In this document: positions 37,031-49,600 of the stretch, piece after piece | How positions within the stretch are numbered: the stretch's first letter is position 1 | How the letters are laid out: the number at the start of each line of letters is the position of its first letter | Assembly: GCA_905178155.1 (NCBI GenBank) | Contig: CAJINV010000003.1 | Coordinates: 8,724,179 to 8,788,178, forward strand | Origin: Amoebophrya sp. A120 | Lineage: Eukaryota > Sar > Dinophyceae > Syndiniales > Amoebophryaceae | Reading direction: 5' to 3' | DNA length: 64,000 nucleotides | Notes under the pieces: model-generated | Seen by the model: only the letters and a program-made list of their open reading frames with translations | Databases searched by the model: none | Told to the model about the DNA's origin: nothing | Program-made: the position numbers and the translations under genes

Positions 37031-37291
37031 GTCTCTTGGGACGAGACGTTGCGGCAACACCGCAGGTGGACTTCTTGCTGTGGCGCTGCAGCCACGGTCT
37101 CTGCGTACCCTGCGAAGCGTTGTGCCACCGCCAGATCCTGCTAGCACCGACGGATTACCATTCAAAATTGTTGACCCAGAGACAACGTCTGCCGCTGAAA
37201 GGTCCGCGTTCGCGTTAGGACGAATGAACGACCTGTGCAGCTGGGGGTGCTGCCCGATGTTGTGATCCTCGCTTGGTTTTATCGAACCTAC

Positions 37292-40200
37292 TCCGATTGG
37301 AATGCTGCTAGTATTTCCTCTTTCTCTTTCACCGAGACGACCGTCGGACTTATCGTATTATCCAGCCGTGCAAAAACGTTCGCAGCAGAAACCCGAAAGA
37401 AATTTCGCTTCGATGAAGACTAAGATTGGAGGCTCCTGGTCATGTTGATCGGCACAAAAATATACAAGAAAAATAAATGTCAACCCACTTGTACTTTCTC
37501 GACGTCGATTTGTTGCGCATGTTGCCAGCAGAGCAAGGCTTGTTCCAAACATCGGGAGCTTCAGCTTCTTTCAGCATCCGCAAGAACATGCTCAGACATA
37601 TCTGCAAGGGGCCCTTCTCCTGCTGCACAATAAACAGACTAGCTTTACGAACTCTGCAGTGTGAACGTTTTTCGGCAGGATACATCAGCCGTCCACTTCA
37701 TCTGCTCTTCGAAGTCATCAACATGGTAATCGCTGCTCCTGCGCCGCGTTGTGCCAGTAGACGAGGATGAAGCTGACGCGCGGCCGAGAAGGACCGGTAG
37801 GAAGCGGGAGCCACCCCCTGGAAGCATTGTGATAGATGAGCAAGACTAAGACAACTCTTAGGATTAAGTATAAATACGACTGAAGGCCAAAAAACCAAGC
37901 GAGGCTCACCTTCAAAAGATGTGAAAAGTAAAAAAGATGTGAAAGCGTTCTGGTTGAAATGTTCGTACACGGCTAAAAATGGGGGGGGTGCTCTACCCCC
38001 AATTTTTTTCGCATGCCGGAGCCGGTGTTTGCCGGACACACATACACAGCTGGGCACTGCTTCCCTCGGATCAAAAACTTTGAATGAGTGATCATCCCAT
38101 TCGTTCCGTAGTCGTAGGCGTAGCTACAGGCTCTGCTCTCACGCTCCCTCTACGGCATGATTTTTGGCTCCCGCCACGCTCCTTCTTCCTTTTGTCTATT
38201 CAATGCTTCTTTTCGCTCCGGCAGTTCGGGACGACTGTGCGATCCATCCGTGCCCATTCTCCTGCCGCGCTCAGACGAATGCGCCAAATCATGATCATTC
38301 TTAAGAACTCGCGTCTTTTTTTTGTTGTCCAGGGAACACAACGGAACTAGCGCCCTTTTACAGCCAAAGCAGGCGCTCTCGCTGAAACATCAGCCGCCCG
38401 CCCTGAAGCAATGACTACAACCTTTTTTATAATTATTTTCGCTTCTGCTTCTGGTTCTGAGGTGGAGCATTAGCATTACAAACACATGAACATGAAATTT
38501 GCCGCGACCACAGCGACTCGCCTTGAGTTTTTTAGTGTACTAATTATCATGGCTGCAGAAGAAGAAGTGCTTCAGCCTTCAGGTTCAAAAGCAATAAAAG
38601 TACTTTGTTGACATTTGTACAAACTTTCCTAGAATAAACAAACAAGTATGAAACAAGTATGAATACAAAATATCAATGCGACTGAAATCGCGTACACCTA
38701 CGTGAAAGGCGCGCCAATACTTAATTTGATTTTTACAAGAAGTAGTAGTAAAAGTGATATCTCCCACTATGGGGACAGAGTTGATAAAGCGCGACAGTTT
38801 ACAAATCTTCCTCCTATGGGTTTTTCTTGGTAAAAGTTTCAATTTCTTGGTTGAAATAAATTGGTGTCTTGTTGCAAGCGTGTCAAAGTCAAGCGTCGTG
38901 CTCCTGGCGCGTAAGCGTATGCATATGTATATTCGAACTAAATCTACACTGGTCTTTCTCCTCACCTTACAGCCACAGCAGGGGTAGTAGACGTCGCTCC
39001 GCCGGGGTACGGGCGGGCAGCATCCTCCTCCTCATAGCCGCCAACATACTCGTTCTTCTCTTCCAAAACCGCGTACATACTGCCCAGCGTCAGGGCGCAA
39101 ACGAGCCAGAAAGCGATCCAGCCACAACCTGCCGCGATACTTGGCAGGACCATGAAGAGCGGCACGTTCAGAATATTGTTGGTCCGATTACCCAGCATCT
39201 TCATCAGGTTATTGCCGAAACTGATCATGTTGTTTGATGAAAAAATCAGAGCGATTCTAGTGCCTCACATGCAGGACCAGTGCCAGCAACCGTCACACAG
39301 GATGAAACCATGTGCTAAACAATTACTCTGCCGCAACGTCTTCAACTTCAACACATAGTGCTAGAGCATCTACCTTGACATTGTACTTCAGAACGAGCAG
39401 GGGAGAAGTGTATGCACAGCTAGAGGAGCTACGACCACCGCTATGTTGCTGGTGCATGGGCTATGCTTATTCTCATTGCGTTTGCATCTTGATGTAGTTG
39501 ATCTTCTTGGTACAAGACAAAACCTTCTCTTACATGCACTTGTATTAACGGCGTACCTGTTGCTCCAAGATTTGGCTTTGACTTTAACCTTCGGCGTGGT
39601 GCGAAGCATCAGGACTGCAATGGTGGGGTTGCAAACCGAGAAGTGTATGGAGGACCACAGCATCCAGAACACTGCCACGAGCAAGTAGCGCTGCAGAAAG
39701 GACAGGCCCGAATCGTTTCCCGGCACCCGCTCGAGACGGTGCAAGTTTTCTCCGTGGCCCAGAGGACCGCTCCAGTCTTTGTCACCAAGCATCACCGTGA
39801 GTAGTGCGAGGTCGCCGTGATCATTGCCCACCTCCCCGTCGTGTTGTTCAGCCACCTGGTTCACGGACCGGCTGACCACAAACACGGCAGCCGCTGCTCC
39901 GGCCTGCTGCAGCTCGCGAGCAACCTGCGCAAAAGTTCGTGGAGAGGCGAGACTGTGGAAACTCTGACCCGGTGCAAAAACCGCGGCGCCGTCCAGCGCC
40001 GGGCCCTTGAGGCTATCCGGCAGCTTGTGCTTCCCGAACAAGGTGCACGTTGTGGCCTGAGCATGAAACGTTAAGAAAGCGCATTCTCGGTAGTGCTTTG
40101 CACACAGCTGCGTGCACTTTTCGATCGAGTCTGTTTTTTGCTGCAGATGGGTCAACACCTCGAAATTCGCTCGATTTTTTTCGTCCACAAGGGGCAGGTT

Positions 40201-41930
40201 GTTTTCCGTTACTGGAGTGGCCAGCGCTAGATGCTTCGCCCACTCGTATGACACAATCTTGCCAGCGTACTGTGGCGCGCCGCCGTCCGAGCTGTAGGTC
40301 GCGTACTCAACAACTGCTGCGCCCTCAACGACGTTGACCTGTTGTTGCATATTGATTTTGAGTGAATTCCAGCTAGTGCTTTGGCCGCAGCTGCAATATT
40401 TGGACTTACACTCCTTATCAAAATGCGATAAAGGGGGCAATCCTTCTGATGGTACTACCGCCTGCAGGGGCAGAATCCTTATAGGCACAGCGCTACTAGA
40501 GTCATACGAGTAAAAAGAAAAAAGAAGACATGCTGGTACTGCGTCTGGCAGCAAGGATGCTCGATCGTTCCAGGGAATGAATGTAGACGTGTAGCTGAGA
40601 GATTTGTCACCGTTGACCTGCGTCCAACTGTGGTGCACGGAGAAAAATTCACTGCCGGCGAAGATGAGAAGGCAGACCAAACCCAGGAGGGGGTTGAGTA
40701 CGAGCGTGAACCGCACGCCAAGCCGCTTGACAAGCTGCTGCATTTATGAGAGCGAACAACACGGCCTCGGCCCCCCAAATTGCTCACAAAACATTTGGCA
40801 TGATGCACAACCACAAGGTAGAGCTCGAGCTTACTACTGGAAACTACTTGGCACCGCACACCAACAGACTCCTTGGGCTACTTACGTTTTGATATTTTTA
40901 GGTACTACATCTTCTCAACTGCTGATCTGCTTCGCGGCTCTGCATCTTTTTCATACTTTCTGCTCATGCAGACATTCTAAATGAGTAATGACCAACAAGT
41001 GGAGGGTGTGGAGAAGTTCTTGTGCGCTCTCGTAATGTGCACAGTGCGTTCACGACGGCGTTGAGAGCGCCAGCGACCAGGCCGCACGCGGTCATCAGAG
41101 TCAGCTTTTGGTCCTTCATGGCGGTGCAACTGGGCCCGGCGAGGGAGTCCCCGGCGTCCGGCGGGCAGGGGTAGATGCCTGCTAGCAGGACAGCCAGCTG
41201 GATGTCGATCATCTGTCGAATGGGCAGGTTGCTGTAGCTGACCAAGAACATATCACACAGAAAAACACACCCATTCCCATATTACCAGAAAAGAAAGTAC
41301 TTACTTATAATAGGAGCTAAAGAGTTCTTGATAAGTTGGGGGAACTGAGAAGTCTGTTGTAATGCGAGGAGGCCCCGGAGACTGAGAGATGAGCTTTTCT
41401 GTGACGCAGAACTTCTACCCGTTTTGGTGATTAGATACGTGCCACAGGAGCGCGCCATGCTGCACAATCAAAATAAAGGCCCTTTCTGATGTGAAGCGAC
41501 AGAATGCCACATCTTCAGAGCACGTTTTTGTTTTTCTGGAGTTTGATAAGTGTACACGTTTTCTGTGTGATAGAACAGCAGCAACACGTACCGATGGCTG
41601 ACGATGAGCCAGAGGCCTTCGACGGAGTTGTAGAGTTGCTTCCGAATTGCCTGCAGCGCCGTGCTGGAGCCGACGGCCGCTGTTCCAGCTGCAGTAGAGC
41701 CGCTAATAGAGGATGTAGTTTTGGTGCCGCTGCCCGCACCTCCCGCTTTTTTGTACAGGTAGCTCTGCAGCAGCTCGACGCGCTCCGCGAGGGACAGGGG
41801 CTGCTGCCGCGTGGAGCCGGGATTCGACGTGGCAGCGGATTTGGTCGTATCCACGGCAATATGCACTGCAAATTGGTACTCTCGGTCTACTGGGAACAAG
41901 ATGTGACGCGGTTTGATGTTGATGGAGTCC
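37292..41930 (-). CDS. Multi-exon membrane protein with PAN/apple-like segment
   Basis: Phase-consistent exons: about 41930-41592, 41237-41036, 40737-39557, 39220-38966 (donors GTACGT, GTACGC, GTGAGG; CAG acceptors). Less certain exons follow near 37810-37640, 37625-37484 and 37370-37292, the last ending LAAFQSE and stop. The protein has hydrophobic segments near the N-terminus, a membrane helix (LNPLLGLVCLLIFAG), a Cys-containing extracellular block (EKCTQLCAKHYRECAFLTF) resembling a PAN/apple module, then paired helices (YLLVAVFWMLWSSIHF and IAAGCGWIAFWLVCALTLG) and an acidic tail. A remote resemblance to choline-transporter-like proteins was considered but is weak. The intron between 41036 and 40737 has inverted-repeat ends. 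Joining the C-terminal exons to this gene is a guess. Confidence 0.55.
40745..41034 (-). mobile_element. Possible degenerate introner
   Basis: Sense ends TACGAGAGCGCACAAGAAC and CGCTCTCATA are inverted repeats (TACGAGAGCG against TATGAGAGCG). Simple removal with a 5-base flank gives a stop, so splicing probably uses a nearby ATGCAG acceptor instead. Confidence 0.5.
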
Positions 41931-42222
41931 GTCGGTCACACAAAGACAAACATCCGCGGTCACGACGCATGAAGAATAGGAACAATTAGTAGCAAAGGAT
42001 CGCGGGGCTACTTTGAGCGAATTGCTCATGCATAGTTCATCTAGCAGGCTGGTACAACATCGCAAAGTTGTAGTTATCGCAGAGCTTGTTACGGTCCTAG
42101 GCCGACATGGATCATCAACATGCACATGCTACACCTCCTCAGCAATCGCCATGCAAAAACCTTATGAATAACAATAATTGCTAAAAACTTATGCAGAAGC
42201 TTTCCGGAGGACGACCCTGAGT

Positions 42223-42621
42223 TCATATTTGCGATTGATAGTCAATGATCTCGGAGCCCGGTGGAGTGTCGACCCGGTTCAGTTCGCTGATCAGCGGCTG
42301 TTTCTCCTCCTCGTCCTCCGACACTTTGCCACTCGTCACGTTGCGTAGCGATGTGCCCGCGCCACTCGATGATCCCATCTGCAGATGATGCTGATCTTCT
42401 CGTGAGTCATTTAGAAGTACTCTGTTTGACGCAGCAGATCTTGCGGACGAGCAAAACTCACTGATGTGATCCACTTCCTCTTCCTCGTGGTCCACGACCC
42501 GTATGGTGAAGAAAGGCAAAGGAGCTGGTCGCACATCGACATATTCATCATCTTGAGTTGTAAGTAGGGTGAAACCTTTATTCGCTTTCCTCGTTCTTGA
42601 TGGATAATAAAGATAGGTCAT
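42223..42621 (-). other. Probable coding exon, gene unassigned
   Basis: Acidic, polar frame (PFFTIRVVDHEEEEVDHISE and PGSEIIDYQSQI) with strong coding look and a stop at 42223. It could be the last exon of the membrane protein ending at 42798 or a 5' exon of the gene below. No family recognised. Confidence 0.4.
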
Positions 42622-42797
42622 ACGATAGCAGTACCTCAGCAGTGGGAGGTCTCATCCAGGTCTCTTAGTAGACACGCAAGAACTATACAGAACTTTTTAT
42701 TATTTTTTTATGTTTATTTCGATTTCCGCAGCTATCGTAGCTCTACTACATAAATCAAGATGATCAATATGCGGATGCGCCCGCTTCCTTCTTTCTT

Positions 42798-45110
42798 CTA
42801 GGGGATAGCGCGAATGTTCGTCCGGTGAACAAGCTCGGAGGATGTAGCACTGGGGGGCTGCTGGTGCAGTCGGTATTCTTGCCCATGCCAAATGTGCTGC
42901 TGCTGCTGCTGCGTTGTATTCGCTTCTGTGGAAGAAGTAGTTCTCGCACTACTCGTCATCGTTGAATGAGCAGGATTATCAACACTAGTGAACGATGTGT
43001 TCATGTTGTAGTTCTTGCTTGACGACTTCCGCGCCAAATGACTCGGGACGGGAAAGGCCGGCGCGAGACCGCCTTTGCCGTCCGCATGACTGATCAGGTG
43101 GTCGTTACTGTTCGAGAATGTGGCTGGTGGTTGACTGCCCGCACCGGCACCTCGTCCGCCCCCACCTCCTCGTGTTGAGGTTGTAGCATTCGCGCTGTTC
43201 AGGAGACCTTGGATTCGGGCTTCTGCAGGAATGTCCGGGTCGTCCGCCTCCTCCTGGAGTTTGCATTGCTCGAGGGCGTCGTACGCGGGCACAGCCAACT
43301 CCGCGATGAGCATGGTGACCAAACTTATCACCACTGTGAGAACTACTGAGCCAGAGATGCTGTAGCCTTCTTCCCCGAGGTCGATCCGCATGAACCGCGA
43401 AATGCTCCCGCTGAACAGAAACATCATGATGCCAATCTGCTGCCAGAAATTCATGAAGGCGAAGCAGGCAACCGAGAAAGCCTTACTAGTCGCGCCCATG
43501 TACAGCTGGAGAAAAGACATAATCATGCCGTTCAAAATCACGGATCGTGTCTCCACCACGATGAACAAGGCGTAGACGACGAAGTGCCGGAATCCCTGCT
43601 GCCAAAACACGTCCGGGGCGCCCGCCTGCCGACTGGGGCCGCCTGCCGGAGCACCAGAGCTACTCGCTGCACCTGCTCCGCCTGTCAGATACCCACCGGC
43701 GGTGGTCAGGTACGCTGTGGCGCTGCCCAGAAGCCCGCCCGCGGTGAGCTGCTGCTGCGCAGCACCAGACGACGCGTCGTCCCAAGCTCGCACACCGTTT
43801 TTCCCGCCGTGAGCATCCAGAACCGCAACGTAAAGCGCAAGCAACAGAAGTACGATTGCGTAGCCGTAGCAGATGCGGTACACCAGCACCTGCGGGCGGA
43901 CCAACGAGGTTAAAACATTGTACACCAGAATCATGGGGATGATCGACCAAATCGAATACTCGCGTGCGACCCGCTCCGCCTCGACCGACACATACTCCTG
44001 GAAGATTGGGGTTCGCAAAGCCGCCCCAAGCCACTGCGTCCCGGTCACTGTTTAGAAAATAAAAATCACAATCAAGTAGATTAACACATAACATCACTCT
44101 CACTGATAGAGGGAAAATAATCATCAACAAAAACAGGGCCCCAGCAGCAGCAATGAAGATTATTTTCGTTTTCTGCTTATGTGACAGAAATAAAATAGCA
44201 AAATTCTTGAACTTATCAAACTACTGCGGTCGTGGAGTCAGTACCGAGCAGAAACACGAAGGCGATGCGACGCAGGGCGGTCACTTTTTGCTCCTCCACA
44301 AAATGTATCAACTGCAAACATGTCTGGCTCTGGACCTGGAACAAAACTTTTGTTCCAGGGCACTTTTCCTTTTGTTACAAAAGGAAAAGTGCCCCAGATA
44401 TTCACATTTGTGATGCTGCTTTTGTATCATGAACCACGCGCGCTGCAATGTCCGAGATCTATGCCCTATCATCACAAGTTTAAGTTTCTTGGTGAGGGCG
44501 TCTTAATGCCTTCTCATGATCCTGCATCAGTAGAATCAGAATAACTGACTTCTCTGCGCTGCAGGCGAAAGAAAAGCTGCCTGCTCACTTGTGCTTCCCA
44601 TCCAGTAGTAAGTAGAGACTACAACTTTCATTTTTATTTTTCTTTGATCCAGAGAATGCATTTTCCCACGTCTTGACCTACATTCCAGATCCAGACCATA
44701 TCATGTTTGAATTGCGTAAAGTGAATGGACCCGTCAGCATTACGGACGTTCAGCAGCCGGTCGCGCGCCATCCGCTGAATCAGCGGCCATGTCGCGAGGA
44801 CAAGGGCCGCGAAACCCAGCAGTACCAGAAGCCATAGACCCGGCATTGATGCGGTGACGTGGTAGTTAATGTTAAAAATACCGCACGTACTACCACTAGA
44901 CCACGCAGCCACAAATAATTATATCAGCGTCAATTGCCCTTGGTCCTACTGCCACAGCGAAAGTAGACCGGGGGATCGACGGATTTGTTGTACAGCACGG
45001 TTGACGACGTCGGTGCTCGCCAGAGTTATTTCCGCGGTGGCGTACACGCAGGACGTCAGTCTTCGCCGGAACCGCGAGAAGGAGGGGGAGGGCGGCCGGG
45101 TCGTGAGTGT
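42798..45110 (-). CDS. Polytopic membrane protein, unidentified
   Basis: The clear part is 44047-42798, one exon ending in a stop, preceded by 44846-44689 (reads MPGLWLLVLLGFAALVL) across a GT-AG intron (phase 1, giving WNVVTGTQWLG). Coding appears to continue upstream to about 45110 (reads VYATAEITLASTDVVNRAV), possibly through a very short intron. At least five or six hydrophobic segments are visible (SIIPMILVYNVLTSLV, YAIVLLLLALYVAVL, FVVYALFIVV, ACFAFMNFWQQIGIMMFLF, VVLTVVISLVTMLIAELAV), followed by a long cytosolic tail rich in Gly/Ser/Thr and a Gln run. The start codon is undecided: 44846 is the only ATG I can name. No family assigned. Confidence 0.6.
44335..44394. repeat. Two adjacent perfect hairpins in an intron
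   Basis: CCTGGAACAAAA pairs with TTTTGTTCCAGG around a single C, then GGGCACTTTTCCTTTTG pairs with CAAAAGGAAAAGTGCCC around TTA (44358-44394). Both lie in the intron of the membrane protein gene. They are not flanked by a target duplication I can see. Confidence 0.75.
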
Positions 45111-45179
45111 AGTTTACTAGTATTGTGAAATAGAAATACACAACACCACGTGGAAGAACAAAAGAAACCAGCACAGACA

Positions 45180-46600
45180 GAGTGTAAGCGTAAGCCTAAG
45201 GTAAGCGAAAAAAATAAATCAATCCCTAGCTATCTGGCAGAAGAAACAAGCTTTAGTGTAAATTAAATTGAACGAAAGAGCGATCGAAATCTACTTGTAT
45301 TTGGGAATTTGTAATGCGCATGCGGTACAATTCGAAGAGCTCCTGAGCCTGGAATATGCGGAACGACAATGATTTCGACGATTGACGACATTCTATATCC
45401 AACTAAAACTACATCATAACTAAAAATCAAAACCGAAAGCGCACGGAGTAATCGAAAACTTTTGTCAGAAGTGCTGCTAGGAGCGGCCCCACGAGCTAGT
45501 ACTGTTCGCCGTCATCGTCGTACGATATGACAGCAGAAGATCGATGCGCGAACGATAAGTAAGGTGTACGAGCTGCATCTTGTTTACGAAGGACGTGGCG
45601 CCACTAGGACAAATTACACACAGCAACGTCATTCACGAGCACGAACCGAAACACGATTTTCTTGTGTTTCTCTCAGAAGGACCGACGTGTTCTGAGATGA
45701 AAGGTCCGACCAAAAATGCAGCAAAGCCGATATCTAGGTTGGTTGTCGTCACAACCGACAAAAAATTCGCACCCGTCGCGGTGACACATCAAGCCGATAT
45801 CAATTCGTTGAGAATGCACGCACGACCCGAAAAATAAATGGAGCAGAAGTAGAAGAGCAATTGATTTGTAATTCTTGTACGAACCGCTTCTGAACTACCG
45901 AGACCGATCACCAAGCACGGATGTTCAGTTAGTTTATTTTGATCAATCCACACAGGAAAAGCAGGCACTGGCAGCGCAAGAACAGAGTTTATCGTTATGG
46001 CGAATAATCAATCATGTGGGAGCGCGTCAAGCGCTATGTCGGCACGCATGTGCGCGTCGGCAGCCGCACGCATGTTGCGAATGCTTTGGTAATGTCGGAC
46101 GTGGAGCAGCACTATCCGGCGCGAGTGCGAAGTTTCTGGAGGAGCACAAGGTGCAGCAAGTAGTACAGCAACCTCCTACTTAGTTGCGTAACTTCTACCT
46201 GTTGCTGTTGATATCCTTCATATGGAGCTCTCTGCCGAAATCGGCAAAAGAGGGACACATCACGCTATGACGAGGACTTTAGATCATTAATTTGCCCTTG
46301 TTATAACTTTCAATTTCAATTACACTGCGTACGCCGCGGAGCAGCTGCGGGAGTCAGCCTCTCGTTCTTGCTCGTGATCCAACAAGAAGAACCAGTACCA
46401 GATAATCAATAACATTAAGACTGGTCGTATCGGTCTGAAGGGGCTTCCCAAGCTTAACAAGCACGGAACGACGAGCATCCACTGCCGCTGCGGCTGCGCC
46501 TTTGTTTTGCGAAATAAATAAAGCGTAGTACTAGACCACGCTGGGACGCACCACAGCGATGCTTGGCAACTCAATTCTCCCCGCCTGACGCACTTGATGC
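45180..46600. other. Intergenic, no gene seen
   Basis: Short frames only, on both strands; lies between the 5' side of the membrane protein and the PdxT stop. A plus-strand frame 45580-45837 has no motif. Confidence 0.4.
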
Positions 46601-46611
46601 ATGTGAAGATC

Positions 46612-49600
46612 TCATCTGCATGGTGCATTTCTCATTATTTTTGCACTCGTTGCAGAACTGCTCCCAGTGGCGCTGGATAGAATTCGTGACGGCCTTGCTT
46701 CTCCTTGCCGCAGCATCGTAGCCGCGGAAGAAGAACCAGGAGCTTCCTTCTTCAGTAGAGCCCATCCGACCATGTCGTGTAGGAAATACCGATGTGCATA
46801 TGGTGACGTCGGCAGAAGTTGCGAAGAGGTTATTGCGCAGCTGCGAGATAATTCTGGCGGACCACATCCACCAGCAGTCTTCGCTGTAGTTCCATCTGCG
46901 ACCACTTCTGCGGCGGGGGCTTCAGCATCTTCATCAGGAAGGTCAGCTCTGACAAGCTATCAAAAAGAAAAACTCCCCCTCCCCATATCGAAAACGAGAT
47001 TTGTGATGCAGTATCTGAGTACACAAATCGCATTTGTCTTGCTGGAGAGGACTGCAGACCCATATCAAGCCTGAGTAGAGAGGCTTTGACTTAGGCGCTT
47101 AGCATGAAAAGCGTCCGTGGTGTTGGCTCAACAGCATGACAAACCGGCTCCATAATGGGACGGAAGCTGCTGCCCTTGTCTTCTTGCAGCACAAATGTGA
47201 TTTGTGACCTCAAATCAGCAACACAAATTTTCGAAAACCTACCTCTTCAATATGGGGAGGGGGGATTTTTCCTTGCGATACAAGCTCCGGATGAAAGCAC
47301 GTGCCCAGAACGTGTCCTGCTCGCACGGCCTATGAAAGCCTCAGGTTGGAAATCCTCAAAGTGAAAATAATTTGTGTTTGTGATGCAAAAAAACGACTCC
47401 AGTTGGAGCACCGTTTCTAGCCGGCGCATGACAAATTTTCCGGGCACTCAAAGCGTGTCTGTCATGCTAGTTAGGCAAAGGGGTGCCCTTCTCTCATGCT
47501 AATCAGCAGCCCAATTCTGAACCCGTAGAAGCACAATAGTCGGCCTCCATTGCGTTCTCTGCAATACAGTGTTTTTGGTGTCGCATTTCATGCATCACAA
47601 ATTATTTCCACGTTGAGGATTTCCATTCTGACGGTGTCATACGGCCACGATGAGGTTTTCCTCGGGGCGCGCCGCCGCCCCCCTCGGTATACTCTGGCTG
47701 GAGCTCCTATGGATGTGTCAGGATCGAAATCGACAAAATCGAAAAATTTGTGATGCATAAAATGTAGGGCACTCAAAGGCTGTATTGAGGAGCAGGCAAA
47801 TGGGGCCGATTGTAAGCCTGTTGAGGGGTATGCAATGTGCTGCCAGAGTAGCACGACAGGAGCAGTCTCCTTTGCCCAAACAGCATGACAGACTGGATTG
47901 GGGCGCTCCCGAAATTTGTCATGCGCCACTTGGATTCTGAGGCTCGCTCCAACTGACATCAATTCTGTGCATTGCAAATTTTTCGATTTTGTCAATTTCG
48001 ATTCTGACACTTCCATAGCTCCTCGACGAGGACCACGACTTGGACTTACCACGACCGCCCGAACCGGACGGAGAACTTCGTGGCGGCTGAATCGTTGCAA
48101 GAACTTGCACTTCCACTTGTGTCCTGGAGGTCGTCCTCGTCCTGCTTCTGGACGCATCTTCCAGCGCGATTCGCTGAGGACCATCGTGTCCTTTGTCTTT
48201 TTCGCTCAACGTCGTTTGTAGTGCCACACTTCCACGAGTGGTTGTAGATGTAGAAGGAGGAGCTACACTAGAAGCAGGGCTCAGATTTTTATCGTCCACG
48301 CCATGATCGTCCCCGTCGTCCAGTATCTTTTCTATCACAGGCGCGCGGATGAATATCGCGTCTTGACCTCGGAACGCCGGGTGAGTGTCTGTCGTCCCGA
48401 AGCGCACAGAGAAAGAATCCACCTGGCGCCCGAAGTAGTTCCGTCGAACCCGGACTGGGAGTCCGCCGAGGGACGCTCCATACTTTTTCAATCCGAAAAG
48501 CGACCTTGGAGCGGATTCAGTTCTTGCGGCCACGTCGTGGTCGGCGTCTGAACTACAAGTAGAAGCAGGCTGTACATCAACCAATGTCGGGATTGCTAGT
48601 ACGCCTGGACGTCGGCTCGTCGATAGAGCGGTGAAGTTCAAGTTGTGGTCGTCAGAATTATGCTCCGTACTAGCCTGTACAGCCTCATCTTGCGCTTCCA
48701 GATCTCCAGTAGAACTCAGGTGCTCTTGTACCGGGTTGGTCTTGTCGCCCCCAACCTTCCACCACCGCCTGCCCTCTTCTTCTTGCGCCTTTTCGTCAAA
48801 AAGAACAGGATGATTACCATTTTCGTCAGGAGGTGAAACTTCTAGTTCTACCCCACCGCCCTCTCGCGGTTCTGTAACCTGCTCAGCCAACAAAATGCAG
48901 CCCGCACACGTGCCCCAGACAGGTCGGCGCTTCTGGTGAATGTAGTGAAGCAGGTCCGCACGCAATGCCGCGCCTATGATAGTCATTGCGGTGGATTCCC
49001 CACCGGGAAGAATTAACCCGTCGATCAAACGACTCTCACTCCGGCGAAGGGAAGCTCTAGTTCTTGGCAGGGCGGAGTGGTCATGTTCTTGTATGCTGCT
49101 CGAGCGTGGTCGCGGTACCGTTGCCGACAAAGATGGGCGTGATCGTCGTCCAATAAATTCATCATAAGAAGTAGATGGACCTCTACTGTCTAGTCGTCCT
49201 ACCTGGCTGCTCTTGGCGCCTTCGGAAAACTGCACCCCGTCTGCGTCTTCTGAGCACAAAGATGTTGGTGAGCGCAGCCGAGCTCTTTCTGCCTCCTGAT
49301 TCTCTGCATGCGTCGCATTTTGCGTTTTTATTTCTCCTCTGCCTCGATCTTCCACATCGGTTGCGACGATGCGGCGACTTGATGCGCTTCGCGGCGGGAA
49401 TACTTCTACCCGATGTTTCTTCTTGTCCTCCTCAAGCATGGCTACCGCCCCATGCTGATCTAAAACGTCCTCGCAGTGGCGCCTGCGCTTCAGAAGATGC
49501 CCATTGCAGCTGCTCTGTTCTCCTTCATCATGTTGCTGCTCAACGCAACTTTGCTTCTGCCACAGCTTCTGCTCTTCCGCCGACGTAGAGAGTGCGTCAG

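Noticed and set aside
38966-41237. Assignment to the choline-transporter-like family
   Set aside because: Only a loose pattern of one helix pair resembles that family; the PAN-like extracellular block does not fit.
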